Of a stretch of DNA of 64,000 nt, positions 10,986-22,764 are shown one piece after another. A program made the translations under genes and the position numbers. How positions within the stretch are numbered: the stretch's first letter is position 1; each line of letters begins with the position of its first letter. The stretch is taken from contig CM055096.1 of assembly GCA_029204225.1 (NCBI GenBank), positions 30,700,557 through 30,764,556 of the forward strand, given 5' to 3'. The notes below the pieces were generated by a model that saw nothing but the letters and a program-made list of their open reading frames with translations, searched no databases and was not told the origin of the DNA. The DNA comes from Diphasiastrum complanatum. Taxonomy: Eukaryota; Streptophyta; Lycopodiopsida; Lycopodiales; Lycopodiaceae.

Positions 10986-11135
10986 GTCGTCAAACAAACT
11001 ACAGAACTCCCTATGGCATAATTAGAAGCGTCTGTATGGACATGGAACTCTATGGTCCAAATAGGAGGTCGAAGGATTGGTGTAGTGACTAAGGCCTTCT
11101 TGAGTTTGTGAAAAGCCTCAGTGGCTCAACTATCT
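10986..11135 (-). pseudogene. Ty3/gypsy RT/RNase H junction fragment
   Basis: The minus strand reads AFHKLKKALVTTPILRPP, then FHVHTDASNYAIGSSV. This is the hallmark stretch at the end of gypsy RT leading into RNase H, with the catalytic Asp of TDAS. It is about 45 residues long and ends at a stop. No other gypsy domain adjoins it, so this is a small shard. Confidence 0.8.
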
Positions 11136-11370
11136 ATTCTAATTGGATGGTCATCTGGTAGATCAAACGAGCCAGCTTAGTTGCAATGCCCCATAAATAT
11201 GTATACTTCACATACAATTCCTAGTTCCTAGTTCCTAGTTCGGGCAATGCAAGTATTTTACATTGTTTGGTAGGATTTACTTGTTTGGAGACGACACTAG
11301 CATAAGCAAAGATCATGACTACACAAAACTTCTTTATAATATGAGTTAACACTTACAGATTTAATTTTCA
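11136..11370. other. no recognised feature
   Basis: About 235 bp between the gypsy shard and the tandem array. A tripled short motif (ctagttc) occurs near 11220-11245. No coding signal is seen. Confidence 0.5.
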
Positions 11371-12380
11371 GTGGTTCCAAAAGAGACCTCCGAACACCCA
11401 TCCGCAGGCAGATGGATGATCAGACGTCGTCATTTGGAACACAAAGGAGCGATGTCTGCACATCCCAATCCAAGATCTACTATGGACGTCACTTCTCGTT
11501 GGTTCAAAACAGAGGACCTCCGATCACCCATCCGAGATGGGTGATCAGATGTTGTCATTTGGAATACATAGGAGCAACGTCTGCACACCATCCCACTCCA
11601 GGATTTGCTATGGACGTCGCTCCTTGATGGTTCCAAAAGAGGACCTCCGAACATCCACCATCCGCCTGCAAATGGGCGATCAGACGTCGTCATTTAAAAC
11701 ACAGAGGAGCGATGTTTGCACATCTCACTCCACCCATCCGCAGATAGATGGGTGATCAGTTTGCACATGTCACTCCACCCATCCGCAGATAGATGGGTGA
11801 TCAGACGTCGTCATTTGGAACATAGAGGAGCGACGTCTGCACATTCCACTCCATGATTTGCTATGGATGTCATTCCTCATTGTTTTCAAGGGAGGACCTC
11901 CGAACACCCACCCGTCAGCAGATGGGTGATCAGATGTCGTCATTTGGAACACAGAGGAGCGACGTTTGCACATCCCACTCCAGGATCTTCTATGGACGTC
12001 GCTCCTTCCTGGTTCCAAAAGAGGACCTCCGAATATCCATTTGCAGGCATATGGGTGATCAGACGTCGTCATTTGAAACACAGAGAGCGACGTCTGCACA
12101 TCCCACTCCAAGATCTGCTATGGACGTCGCTCCTCGCTAGTTCCAAAAGAAGACCTCCGAACACCCATCCGCTAGTAGATGGGTGATCAGACATCGTCAT
12201 TTGGAACACATACGTCTACACATCCCACTCCAGGATCTGCTATGGAAGTCGCTCCTCGTTGATTCCAAAAGAGGACTTTCGAACACCCATCCGACGGTAG
12301 ATGGGTGATCAGACGTCGTCATTTGGAACACAAAGGAGCGACGTCTGCACATTTCACTCTAGGATCTGCTATGGACGTCG
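11371..12380. repeat. tandem array, about 8 units of ~122-130 bp
   Basis: Units begin near 11371, 11500, 11628, 11734 (partial), 11880, 12010, 12139 and 12260 with the core ggttccaaaagaggacctcc. Each holds an inverted repeat (CACCCATC, short loop, GATGGGTG) followed by gatcagacgtcgtcatttgg, and a second GACGTC near the unit end. A short ~46-bp sub-unit around the hairpin is doubled at 11715-11806. Open frames in both directions run through the array because the sequence repeats in or near phase. I do not regard them as genes. Confidence 0.92.
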
Positions 12381-13024
12381 ACATTAAGGACATTTGGGAA
12401 CAACGTTTGTCAATTGAAGAAATCATATATTGGTTTTATGTCAATGAATTTTCTCGGAAGATGGAGTGATTTCACCATATGTTGTTTGCATTCCTGCTTG
12501 CATTTTGGGAGTTGCTCACCAAGCTTGGTTCACGTTTGATTACATTTGCTTACCATCGTCGGCGTCGACGGATCGCCATCTCACAGCCAACAAGTCACCT
12601 AACAATACGAGCTCCCATACGCTCCTAAGTTCCTAACGTTCAAGAAATAGAAAGAGGATGAAAATTAGGCTCCATCAGAAACAATGCCTGCTGCATCTAT
12701 AGAGCAGGGTTTGTGTCCAGCTGGCCCTATGAGCTAGAATGATAAAGGACTAGTTTAGATAAACACGGCAAACCAAATTTCACCTGAACTTGCTGCACTG
12801 TCGTTAATCATAATAGTAAATCATAATTGGACCTTGCTGCAAAAGATTGTTGTTCTTATCTGGGTGCCTTTCGAAGAGTAAATGTATTAATTCGGTCTTC
12901 CTAGTCTAGCCTTCTAGTTGGACTTTACGGGCTAAACTTCTCCATGTACCACTCTAGAAAAGAATGTAACTAAGCTTTACTGCATTGATTTATGGCCTTG
13001 TGGTGGGTTTGGTCACGTTAGCCA
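12381..13024. other. gene-free spacer
   Basis: About 640 bp of mixed-composition DNA with no protein motif on either strand and no internal repeat. It may be ancestral intergenic sequence. Confidence 0.55.
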
Positions 13025-14935
13025 CTGATTTATATCCATGTATAAGCAAATTCAATCAAAGGAACGTACTCTTCCCACTGAGATTGCCTGTGAGACACAT
13101 ATGTTCTCAACATATCCTCCATAGTCTGATTAGTTCTCTCAGCTTGGCCATCTAATTCAGGATGATTAGTAAAACTAAAACTATGCGAGATTTCAAGCTT
13201 ATGGAATACAGATGACCAAAAGTGACATGCAAATTTAGGATCTCGATCAATAACTATATCACTTGGCAGTCCATAAAGCCTAAATAATCTTTCCACAAAG
13301 ATTTCAATAAATCTGAAGCCTTAGGAATTGACTTGACTACTATGAAAGTAGCTAACTTTGTCAACCTGTCCACCACAATCCAAATAGAATCATTTTGGCG
13401 TTGGGTCCTTGGAAGTCCAACCACAAAATCCATAGATTTACTTTCCCATCATTTCTAAGGGATATCTAGGGGATGTAACAACCCTCCAGTCTTTAAGCGT
13501 TCAGCTTTGGCTAACTGACAAGGTGTACATTTAACCACATAAGACTCAACAAATGGCTTGAGTTTTGGCCAATAATACTCTCTTCTGACCAAGTCTAGAG
13601 TCCTATGTATACCCGGATGGCCTGCACAGGGAACGTCGTGACACTCATAAAGAATTCTCTTCTTTATCTCATCATCCGTTGGTACACAACTTTTTCCATT
13701 CCGAAATAGTAAACCACCTCGGATAGAGAACTGTTCCGCTATCTTCTTATCATTTCTAGGAACCTGAGATCTTTGTGAGTAAATCTCTATTCCATTCTCA
13801 TTTTTTCCTATCTCCACCATCTTCTAGATGGGACCGAAATGAGAATCCGATTCACACCTCCCTCTCAGTGAAAGATATAGATCAGTGAAAATATGGGTGA
13901 ATGAAAGTTTATTTAATTCACCAATCTGACTAAGCACATCCACAACTTGGTTAGAGCTGTCCTTGACATATCGGATCTCATGATCAAATTCTTGCATAAG
14001 CTCAGCCCACATAAGCTCAGCCCAACGAGCTTTATGACCCCTCAGATCATTTTGATTACAAAAGTACTTTAGAGGCTATTGATCTGTATACACTATAAAC
14101 TGACTACCATAAAGGTAATGCCTCCAAGTTTTAAGTGCATGTATCACAACAAATATCTCCTTCTCCTGAGTTGTGTAATGCAACTGAGGCCCTGTGAGTT
14201 TTTTTAAATCGGCCTATCGTCCTGTAGAAGAACTACTCCTATCACCAAATTACTTGTGTCCATTCTCACGACGTAAGGTATATCAGGATTCACGATCTGT
14301 AAAACAGGAGCTGAAGCAACCATTTGCTTGACCTTCTCAATGCATTGGTTCAATTCATCATTCCACTCAATAGGCGGACTAGGTTGACCTCTCTTTTTCT
14401 TTTTATTAGCTCTGCCTTTAGTCAAATTATTTAAGGGTGTTGCTACCTTTGCATAATCTTCAATTGACTTACAAAAGAAAACTATAAAACCAAGAAAAGA
14501 TTTAACTTCTCTAACCATCTTTGGTATTGGCCACTCAAGCACTGTCTTGACCTTACTCTCGTCAATCTTCAACCACTACGGGTGATCTTATGACCGAGGT
14601 ACAACAACTCATGGTTAAAGAACTCACATTTAGATCCTTTAGCATACAGTTTCTCTCGTCTGAGAATATCTAAGACATTTTTAAGATGACTCAAATGCTC
14701 CTTAAGTGTCCTACGATAAATGAGAATGTCATCTAGAAATACAAATTCTTCCCTAGATAAGAACAAAAAATATCATTCATCGTTTGTTGGGACGTAGTTG
14801 GTGCATTCGTCAACCCAAAAGGAAGCACGAGAAATTCATAATGATTGAATCTCGTCTGAAAACCTATCTTTTGCACATCATTCGAATGAATCACCATGCA
14901 AGTGCTCCTATGTCCAATTATAGGTCTAGGCCCTC
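13025..14935 (-). pseudogene. Ty3/gypsy pol relic: RT, RNase H, integrase
   Basis: Minus strand, in order. RT: GFQTRFNHYEFLVLPFGLTNAP near 14880-14800, then FLDDILIYRRTLKEHL with catalytic DD at 14720-14750, and CEFFNHELLYLGHKI. RT end: KVKTVLEWPIPKMVREVKSFLGF, 14572-14204. RNase H: HEIRYVKDSSNQVVDVLS, 14012-13824. Integrase zinc finger: ECHDVPCAGHPGIHRTL and CTPCQLAK, 13820-13455. Integrase core: [16 protein letters not shown] and FTNHPELDGQAERTNQTMEDMLRTY, 13296-13030. Stops and frameshifts separate all pieces. Gag, protease, the integrase C-terminus and LTRs are absent. It is an independent family from the large gypsy element at 15.3-29.5 kb. Confidence 0.9.
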
Positions 14936-15099
14936 ATATGACTATTAATTACTTGTAACGACCACGTCCGGAATGATGTAGCATAACTAATAACCACATA
15001 CAACTGGAGTGACTGGCTATCCATGTCAGGAATTATTCTGATTCCCTTATATAGGACATGGACATAACAAGTAGCACAAATATTCTCTTAAATCCTAAA
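14936..15099. other. junction between gypsy and copia relics
   Basis: About 160 bp with no recognisable domain between the truncated gypsy RT and the first copia RT residues. Confidence 0.4.
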
Positions 15100-15331
15100 T
15101 ATCGACTACAATGAGACTTTCACTCCTGTAGTCAAGCATTCCTCGATCAAAACACTCCAATCGTATGCTACTGCAGCCAATCTTGAGATACATCAATGCA
15201 ATGTACAAATAGCTTGTCTGAACGGAGTGTTCGAAGAAGACATATACATGATGTAACTAGAGGGTTATGTGCTCAACGCAAAGGCAAATCGTGTATATAA
15301 ACTCCATCAGACACTTTATGGCCTAAAACAA
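15100..15331 (+). pseudogene. Ty1/copia C reverse transcriptase fragment, left part
   Basis: The plus strand reads DYNETFTPVVKHSSIKTL, EIHQCNVQIACLNG (the catalytic Asp of the usual QMDV block is changed to Asn), YVLNAKANRVYKLHQTLYGLKQ. It is interrupted at 15331 by the gypsy LTR and resumes at 29459. It has a stop after EDIYMM. A 5-bp target duplication (aacaa here, agcaa on the right) brackets the insertion. Confidence 0.85.
15327..15331. repeat. target-site duplication, left copy (aacaa)
   Basis: Immediately precedes the TGTGG start of the gypsy LTR. The right partner at 29459-29463 is agcaa, one base different. Confidence 0.7.
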
Positions 15332-16346
15332 TGTGGTGACCTAGTCATTATAGATTTCCACAAAATCAATGAATTACTAGTATAAAAGGTTTGATCGTTC
15401 CCCAAGAGAGAATAATCTCATCTTTTGCATGGTAAATGTATGTATGATGATAAACAGACTAGAGTGTATAAAGTTCATGATGAATACTACAGCGACATAA
15501 CTGGTTATCCAAAGATATATGGATAAATTGGCATCCAGGAACACCAATGATGAAACGATTTGGTCAAGGTCTGTAATTGTAAGAATAACTTTATCTTTCA
15601 GGCTCTTCAAGCATCAGGAAAACAGTCAAAACTGACAGCAACTAGCAGTTAGATTCATCAAGCAGAATCACATTAGCTAAAAGTTCTTCTTAATCAAACA
15701 CAGAGAATTAGTTTTTATCGCAGGAAGCAAACAAGACAGAGCCTCAATCAATCCCATTATCTGAACACATAGCTCATTCAGAGTTGAAGGAGTTTCTGCC
15801 AAAAGTTTTAACCGCTTCGGCTAATTCCCTGCGCACATTAGTCAGAATTATTACTTGCTGGTGTTGCCTGAAAATCCGTGTTAGAGTAACTGAAATTCAG
15901 TATAACTTAAGGAATGTGTGTGACGCAAACAGAACAGTATCACAATCAATCACAGATCATACAGAGTGTGTTCGCACAAATGATAAGAAGTAATTCTGTA
16001 AGAGATAACAGAAGGAAAGAATGTTCAAGCTATAAGAACTTGCTCTTCGCTCTCTATTGATACTCAGCTCTGCGTAAAAATGCGTATGTACAATGGCACG
16101 TAGTGCTATCCTTATAGGAATGTTCTTCAGCCTCAATGTCGCTTACGAACCGTCAAATGTTGGTTCTGAACTTCTATTGCATCTCTTTAGAACATCGCAA
16201 CTTCTACTCAAAATATGAATTTACAAAGTGCGAAATAGGCCTTTACATGTATTTAGGCACTATAGCACATTTTATATATATGGAAATTGAAATTTTTTTA
16301 CAATATATGACAAAATTTGGATAATGTGAGATCATAAGACTCCACA
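15332..16346 (-). repeat. gypsy 3' LTR (left)
   Basis: 1015 bp from tgtggtgacc to actccaca, aligning along its whole length to 28437-29458. The ends are inverted (TGTGG/CCACA). A putative 69-aa plus frame inside is not conserved as protein. Confidence 0.95.
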
Positions 16347-16362
16347 TATCCCCTTCCTCAGC
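16347..16362 (-). promoter_or_regulatory. gypsy polypurine tract
   Basis: On the minus strand the bases before the 3' LTR read GAGGAAGGGGA. This is the expected plus-strand primer tract, directly next to TGTGG. Confidence 0.75.
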
Positions 16363-18450
16363 TATGCAGCGGCTCGCAAACAATCTGATTTATGTCCTTC
16401 TTTGTCGCTTTCGGCTAGCTGGCTTGCTGTGGTAAATAGCCTTGGCTCGGACTTCATTCTCTTCATTCTCTTATTCCAATGTCAGTCCTTTTGTTGCCAA
16501 GAAATAGTTGTTCTTCTGGTTGTAGCCTTCTTGGAATGACAAATTTGGATAACCACCCATTCCTTGATTTCGGTCTGTGTTTCTTGATCTCTCAGGATCT
16601 GCCTGCAGATGGTATCCGTTTGGATGGCCTTTTTTGACAGAACTGGTGTTGGCTCATTTGTTTGCCTCTCCTGATCTTGTCCTTGCGCTGGTTCTTCTGC
16701 ATCAGAAATCTGCATTTGGCCTGATTGGAATTTGGCCTCTTCTAATTCTTCCTTCAACTTCTCATAAGCAATCATCTGCAGCTGCAGATATTGCATCTGG
16801 AAGGTCTGTATCATCCTCTCCTAGATTCCCTTCCATGCTACCATATTAATTCGGTACCTACCATGAGATACGCAGACACCGAGTGTGACTTCGGCGCTGA
16901 TTCGCCACAATATTGCCTCTTCGGCCTGTTTTTTGTATATTTGATTGCCTTTCTTTAACATTTATGCAGAATTCTGTAGTTGGGCAATTGATTCCTAAGC
17001 ACTGCTGAGTTCATTGCTCAGCTCCGCATTGCTACTTTGAAGAGTAGTTCAAACTCGTCTCTCCTCCTGCAAAGAAGCCTGCAGGGTCTGAAGTTGTTGT
17101 TTAAGCAGTATGTTCTCACTTTCGAAGGCGTTGGACTGCTCTTGCATTTCTTCCAACACTTCGAGCGTGGCATCCTGCCTTCCTTTCGCTTCTTCAAGCT
17201 TTGTATCTTTTCTGCTCAGCTCCGCATTAGCTGCTTCAAGCTCCTCATTTCCATAGGCCAAATCAGCCTTTGTTTCGCTTAGCTCTGTATCTTTTTGGGT
17301 GAGGTCTGCTCGAACTCTTTCATACTTGGACCCCAACTTCCTGGATACCTTCTCCAAGCTAGCAAGATGTTGAATAGCTGCCCGAGTATCTGGCAGTAGT
17401 GTTCCAAAAACCTTTTGATATAACTCGACATCGAGGATTGGTTCCTCGACGTCACTTTCTGGTCATCAGAAAGCTGCTCTGCTCCTTGTGGTTCTGGATC
17501 TTGTGGTATTTCAGTCTGATTATGCTCCTAATCAGCAGTGTCCTCCGCCTCCTCTTCCGCATTATTATTTTCTTCTTTGCTGGATAGTGGTGTGTACTGG
17601 GATGATGGCGAAGTCATCCTCACCGTGCTCCCTAGACTGGATGATGATAATGTGGCTGCCTTTGATGTTTGCATCTGGGCATCCAATTCAATTGATGGTG
17701 CTAGCTCTGGAAGTACTGGTGCAATCCTGATATCCTCCTGCACTGTCAACACACCAGCATGCATACATAAAATGCCCATCTGCTGACCCAGCCTGGAGAA
17801 CTGATTAACTTTTATTAATATACAGAATTACTTGAAAGCAATCTGTTCGAAGGCAATTTGTTCTCCATTTAAAGCTCTCAGCAAGTATCCCATATTGGTA
17901 TTTGAAATTGTGTACTCTTGCCCCGGTAAGAAAATAGAAACAAGAGCAAATCGAACGAAGCTCTTGAGATTGGGGTCTCTTATGTAAGAGAGTTTGTATC
18001 CCCGTTTCTCAAGATAAGCCTCTTCTTGAAAAGCTCCACTCTCCGCAATGAAATCTGGTTTAGTAACTGGCATACTGCCGTCCATAGGCAATCCCAAGGC
18101 ACGACAGTAAAACCCCTTGGTGATAACAATCTCTTGATTGTGGACGGTTGTGAAAATATGTCCTTCTTCTGTTTCGTCCAAATTGCGGATCAGCTCATAA
18201 CATAAATCAATAAGAATTACTGATGGATTGAATTGAAGAAGACCTTTAATTTGCGTTCGAACAGCTAGTGGTTGTAATATTGGTGTTACTGGCTTTGGGT
18301 GTGTTTTGAATACAATCGCCATAGTGCTTGCAGATGTAAATGAGCGATGGCAGACAAGAGCTTGATCGCAACAATTCGCAATTCGGAGAGCAAGAGTGAT
18401 GGAAAGTGGTAGCGACAACAACTGAAGTGTTTGAGGTTTTAGGCATATTG
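16363..18450 (-). pseudogene. extra ORF between integrase and 3' LTR of gypsy element, coiled-coil protein
   Basis: A decayed sense-strand ORF of perhaps 600 residues follows pol. Its N-terminal part (18421-17828, 197 aa) is globular: QFNPSVILIDLCYELIRNL, FTTVHNQEIVITKGFYCRAL, GLPMDGS, FVRFALVSIFLPG. A Ser/Glu-rich acidic linker follows (17779-17528). Then comes a heptad-rich coiled coil (17357-17049: SRKLGSKYERVRADL, KDTELSETKADL, NEELEAANAELSRKD) and a second helical piece (16814-16482: EKLKEELEEAKFQSGQMQ). Several frameshifts separate them. No transmembrane segment is visible, so it is not an obvious envelope. The N-terminal pattern resembles the 'putative plant transposon protein' type of domain found near plant gypsy elements (weak inference). 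Confidence 0.6.
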
Positions 18451-18915
18451 ATGGTATTTCGGCGGATTAGACTAATATTAAATGGAAGCGTGTCCTTCGT
18501 TTTGAAGGTACATACTCAATAATAAAGTGGCTAGTCCTAAAAACAAAAATAAATAAATAAATAAATAAACAAAATACATGAATGCTTCGCTTGGTAAATC
18601 AAAGTGAAAATTATTATGCGAAAAATGCGAAGGTGTCAAAAGGTAGAAAATCCCGAAAAATGTGAAAGTAAGTGTTGCAATTTTTGTATTTCTAAAATGG
18701 TAAATTTCAATGTAGTGTCGGGTTTTTTGCAAAGTATAAAATGTAGCGAAGGTCTCGGGTTTTCCGCAATACAAACAATGCAGCATGCTTCGGCATTTTC
18801 GTTAAAATGTAAACTAGTTTCGGCATTTTCGCTAATACTTCAGTAAAAAAAATAAAAAAAAACTAAAAAAAATAAAAAAAATAATTGAACAAAAAATGAC
18901 GGCCTTCAAAAATTG
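18451..18915. other. gypsy spacer between integrase and extra ORF
   Basis: AT-rich, with reiterated short blocks such as ttcggcattttcg (twice near 18790-18835) and A-rich runs at 18843-18890. No coding signal. It could hold an internal promoter or splice acceptor for the extra ORF, but none can be demonstrated. Confidence 0.5.
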
Positions 18916-19107
18916 ATGTATTGGACATTAGTCATAGTAGCGCTTCACCCTTGAACCATTTACTCGAGTGTCAAGTAAATGTCCTTGAAGATCAGCTAAC
19001 TGAAGTGATCCATTATTAAAAACTTCTATAACTTTATACGGTCCCATCCATCTGGTATGTAATTTTTCAGGAAACAACATGTGTCTGTTATCATATAGAA
19101 AACAAGA
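18916..19107 (-). pseudogene. gypsy integrase C-terminal tail
   Basis: The minus strand reads RHMLFPEKLHTRWMGPYKVIEV, then GSLQLADLQGHLLDTRVNGSRVKRYYD and a stop. This is the GPY/F-type C-terminal module of gypsy integrases (WMGPYKV) without a following chromodomain. It is cut at 19107 by copia B. The catalytic core is missing. Confidence 0.85.
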
Positions 19108-20431
19108 CCTCCTTGCATGTTGATGTCAAGGCCTTGTATTCGGATTCTATGGAAGATAGGGAGATGGTATCTTGTTTTTTGGAAAGCCATGATACTACTC
19201 CATCACATAGAAAGGTGGCAAAGACACTTGTTGATCTTCTATCCACTTTGTCATCTGCAAAATCCGAGTCACTATAGGCTCTTAAGCCAAGATTAGTTCC
19301 TCTATACAAAATACCAAAATTCTTAGTGAATGAAATGTATCTAAGAACTCTTTTGGCCATCTTCCAATGTGAAACTAGAGGACTTTGCATGAATTGGCTT
19401 AACTTTCCAACACTATAACTAAGATCAGGTCTAGTTATAGTTAGATAGATCAAGGAGCCAATAAGCCTTCTATATAATGTGATGTCCTCAAAGGATGCTT
19501 CATCACAACCAATAGATGCTTTTACATGTTGCTCCATTGGTGTCTCAATGCCTTTACAATTATTCATTCCAAATCTATCTAGGATGGATGTAGCATATTT
19601 AGATTGACAAATGAAGCTAAAATCACATCCTCTAATAACCTCTATTCCAAGAATTAAGCTCAATAGGCCGAGATCTACCATCTTAAACTCTTTTGCTAAA
19701 GCAATTTTTACATCTCTAATTCCATCTAGATCATTACCACTCAAGATAATGTCATCTACATACAAAACAAGAATAATGATCATGCCATCATGAAAACTTA
19801 TATACAATGATGGATCATAGGCACTCATTACAAAATTAATGGAAATGAGAAAAGAGTTTAGCCTAGAGTACCATGCTCTAGGTGCTTGCTTGAGCCCATA
19901 AAGGCTCTTCTTCAAAAAACACACCTTTCCTTCATGCTTTGCCTTGATGAAGCCCTCGGGTTGCCTCATGTAGATCTCTTCCTCCAAATAACCATTGAGG
20001 AATGCATTTGTGAAGTCAAGTTGGAATAGCTCCCAATTGAAGGTTGTAGCAAGACTAAGGATCAACCTGATAGTAACAAGCTTAGCCACAGGAGCAAAAG
20101 TCTCATCATAGTCAATGCCTTTGGTTTGTAAAAAACCTTTGGCAACAAGCCTAGCTTTATGCTTGCTTATTGATCCATCTTGATTATACTTCAATCTAAA
20201 CACCCACTTGTAATCAAGAGGTTTCTTCCCTTGAGGAAGATCCACAAGATCCCAAGTATGATTCTCAATAAGAGCATCATACTCTACTTGCATAGCATCC
20301 ATCCAACTTTTAGACTTACAAGCATATTCATAGCATGTTGGCTCATCTAACATTGAAGTAAGAAAGGTGTAAGATGTGAAAGATGATGAGCCTTCTCTTT
20401 GATCACCTTGACCATCATAGGTGAGCCTCAA
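19108..20431 (-). pseudogene. copia B reverse transcriptase and truncated RNase H
   Basis: A frame of about 446 residues, in phase with the upstream integrase frame. RT blocks: DYKWVFRLKYNQDGSISKHKA, DYDETFAPVAKLVTIRLIL, QLDFTNAFLNG, SLYGLKQAPRAWY, LVLYVDDIILSGND with YVDD intact, and KEFKMVDLG. RNase H start: YSDSDFADDKVDRRSTS (catalytic Asp), VVSWLSKKQDTISLSSIESEY (Glu). It is cut after STCKEV. The missing part holds the later RNase H residues and the TKAL tail. RT itself looks catalytically complete. Confidence 0.94.
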
Positions 20432-22362
20432 TGGCTCGGATCTTGCCCTTATAGATCTTCTTGGAGTTCTTGGAGTTCTTGCATCTTGAGGTGGATCCTC
20501 AAGTTCTTATTCACTTGGAAGCTCCTCCTCCATCCTAGCATGATCCTTGGCATCAAGATGATTAGTAGCATTATGATCCAAATCACAAGCATGTCCTTCA
20601 TAAAAAATAACATCCCTACTCACTATCACCTTGCTAGTGATGGGATTGAAGACTCTATTACCTTTGCTATTCTCACCATATCTCACAAAGATGCCTTTGA
20701 TGGATGTTGCATCATCCTTCCTTCTCTTATCCAAGGATTGGTGTACATAGCAAGTGGATCCCAAAACTTTGAGATCTTTGAGATTGGGCTTCTCTCCAAA
20801 TAGAGCTTCAAATGGTGTGATTCCTCCAATGGCTTGGTTTGGCAATCTATTGCACAAATAGTTAGCACAAGTTATTGCTTCACCCCAAAATGGTTTGGAT
20901 AGAGAAGCATCTAGCCTTAAGGCCTTAGCACACTCACAAAGAGATCTATTTCTTCTCTCACTCACTCCATTTTGTTGAGGGGTGTATGGACATGACAACT
21001 CCCTCTTTATGCCATTAGAAATACAAAAGTCAATCAACTTATTGGAGATATATTCACCTCCACAACTCCTTAATATCTTAATCTTGGTACTAAGTTGATT
21101 TTCTACCAAAGTCTTAAACTTTACAAAAGAATCAAACACCATTGATTTGCTAGACAAGAGGTACATCCAACAAAATCTAGAATAGTCATCAATGAAGATT
21201 ACATAGTACTTGGCACCACCATTAGACTCATGTGAAAAACTATGAACATCTGAATGGATGAGTTCAAGAGGAGAGTTTGATCTTGATGTAGATCTTGAGA
21301 AGGGTAGCTTGTGAGCCTTTGAGAGGCTGCATGCTTCACATCTCTTCCCACACTTTGACAAATGCTTGGGGAGTCCAACTGCAAGCTCCTTTGTAGCCAT
21401 AGATTCCATGGCTTTGTAGTTGGGGTGGCCCAACCTTTTGTGCCACAGTTCCACCTTTGATAGCTCCACCTTTGCCAAGTTAACACTCTCCACTGCAATA
21501 TTAGCATCAAGCTTAAACAATCTACCTTGCTTAAAGCCTTTGGCTATACATTCATCATTTCTAAGGATAGAACAAACTCCATGCTTAAATTGTACATCTA
21601 GGCCATTATCCATTAACTGGCCAACACTAAGCAAATTCTTGGTTAACTTAGGAACATAAAGAACATTATCTAGATTCATCCTTTTGGATAATCCCACATA
21701 CAAGAGAACTGTTCCTATTCCACTTATCTTACATTCTTGACTACTTGCAGTATAGATTGATCTGTGTAAGTCATTGTAAGAAAGTAAGGTGGAGAATATG
21801 TCCTTTTGATATGTCATGTGGGAACTTGCCCCACTATCAATCCACCAAGAATCATTGGTGTTGCTCTTGGATGATGGTGGTTTGTTGGAAACCATCAAGG
21901 ATGACTCTTCATCCTCCTCTTCCTCCTGATGTGCAATGTTGCTTTGTTTGCTCTCTTGTGCCTTCTTCTTCTTGAGACATTCTGATGCAAAATGTCCTTT
22001 CTTTCCACAGAAAAAACATTTGTACTTGGACTTGTCTTTGATCTTGCCCTTTGAGCTTGAAGCCTCATCCTCCTCCTTGGTCTCCTTGAAGTGCTTCTTC
22101 TTGCCATTGGTCTTCTTCTTGCTTTTGAATGAGAAATTAGCTTTCTCATCACCATCCTGCAGAGAAATAGCATTCATTCTTGCATTGGTATGCAACATCC
22201 TACACTCTTCAGCTACTAATACACTGTGTAGCTTTTCTATAGTAGGCAAAGTTTCTTGGATTGCAAAGCTTTGGGCCAAATTTGAAAAGTCACTCCCTAG
22301 ACCATTAAAGACAATCTGAACAAGCTCAGCATCTTGAATCTTCTCTCCAATGGAAGCTAACT
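20432..22362 (-). pseudogene. copia B gag C-terminus, protease and integrase
   Basis: 590 residues (22279-20507) preceded in phase by LASIGEKIQDAELVQ. It has a Lys-rich region, zinc knuckle CFFCGKKGHFASEC complete, and protease WWIDSGASSHMT. GAG-pre-integrase is ELWHKRLGHPNYKAM with CEACSLSKAH. The integrase core has HSDVHSF, FIDDYSRFCWMYLLSSK, a degraded second motif LRSCGGEY (the Asp-Asn-containing LRSDNGGEY has lost residues), and YTPQQNGVSERRNR. The linker ends in a TAA stop at 20507-20509, after which the same frame continues into RT. Loss of the second catalytic Asp means integrase is inactive. Confidence 0.94.
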
Positions 22363-22764
22363 CCTATTGAGAGACTTGCTTCTAAGCACATAATCCTGTG
22401 CACTCTCATCACTCCTCTTCATGCTTTGTAGAATCTGATTCCTAAGCATGAGAACCCTCGAAGTGTTACTAGACTCATAGATAGATTTTAAAGATTCCCA
22501 AGCCTCTTTAGCACTTTTACATGATGATACTTCCCTCAAAAGATCATTGCTTACATTCATCTTAATACAGTGAAGTGCAAACCTAGACCTCTTCTTGTAT
22601 CTCACTAATTCTTGTGCACCTAGAGGTTCATCTTCATCATCTATTAGAAACTCATAAAGATCCTGAAGCACCATTAGTGACTCCATCCTCACTTTCCAAA
22701 TAGCATAATTGGTAGAATTTAACCTCTCACTAGCTTCTAGAAGGTAGGCTCCCACTGATCCCAT
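22362..22764 (-). pseudogene. copia B gag N-terminal domain
   Basis: 135 residues starting MGSVGAYLLEASERLN, then YAIWKVRMESLMVLQDL, LHCIKMNVSNDLLREV, SAKEAWESLKSIYE, VLMLRNQILQSM. This is the full UBN2-type copia gag start. A frameshift at about 22362 ends the frame before LASIGEK. The start Met fits the position of gag starts in related copia elements. Confidence 0.93.

Noticed and set aside
11412..12186. Overlapping open frames of 70-113 codons across the tandem array
   Set aside because: They exist on both strands because the repeat happens to lack stops. Frames change between units and no protein motif is seen.
11371..12380. CRISPR-like repeated array
   Set aside because: Units of ~125 bp are contiguous without spacers, contain internal hairpins, and lie in plant retrotransposon DNA. 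There are no cas genes. It is a tandem satellite.
16363..18450. Envelope gene of a retrovirus-like element
   Set aside because: Position after pol would fit, but no signal peptide or transmembrane segment is visible. The content is coiled coil and linker.
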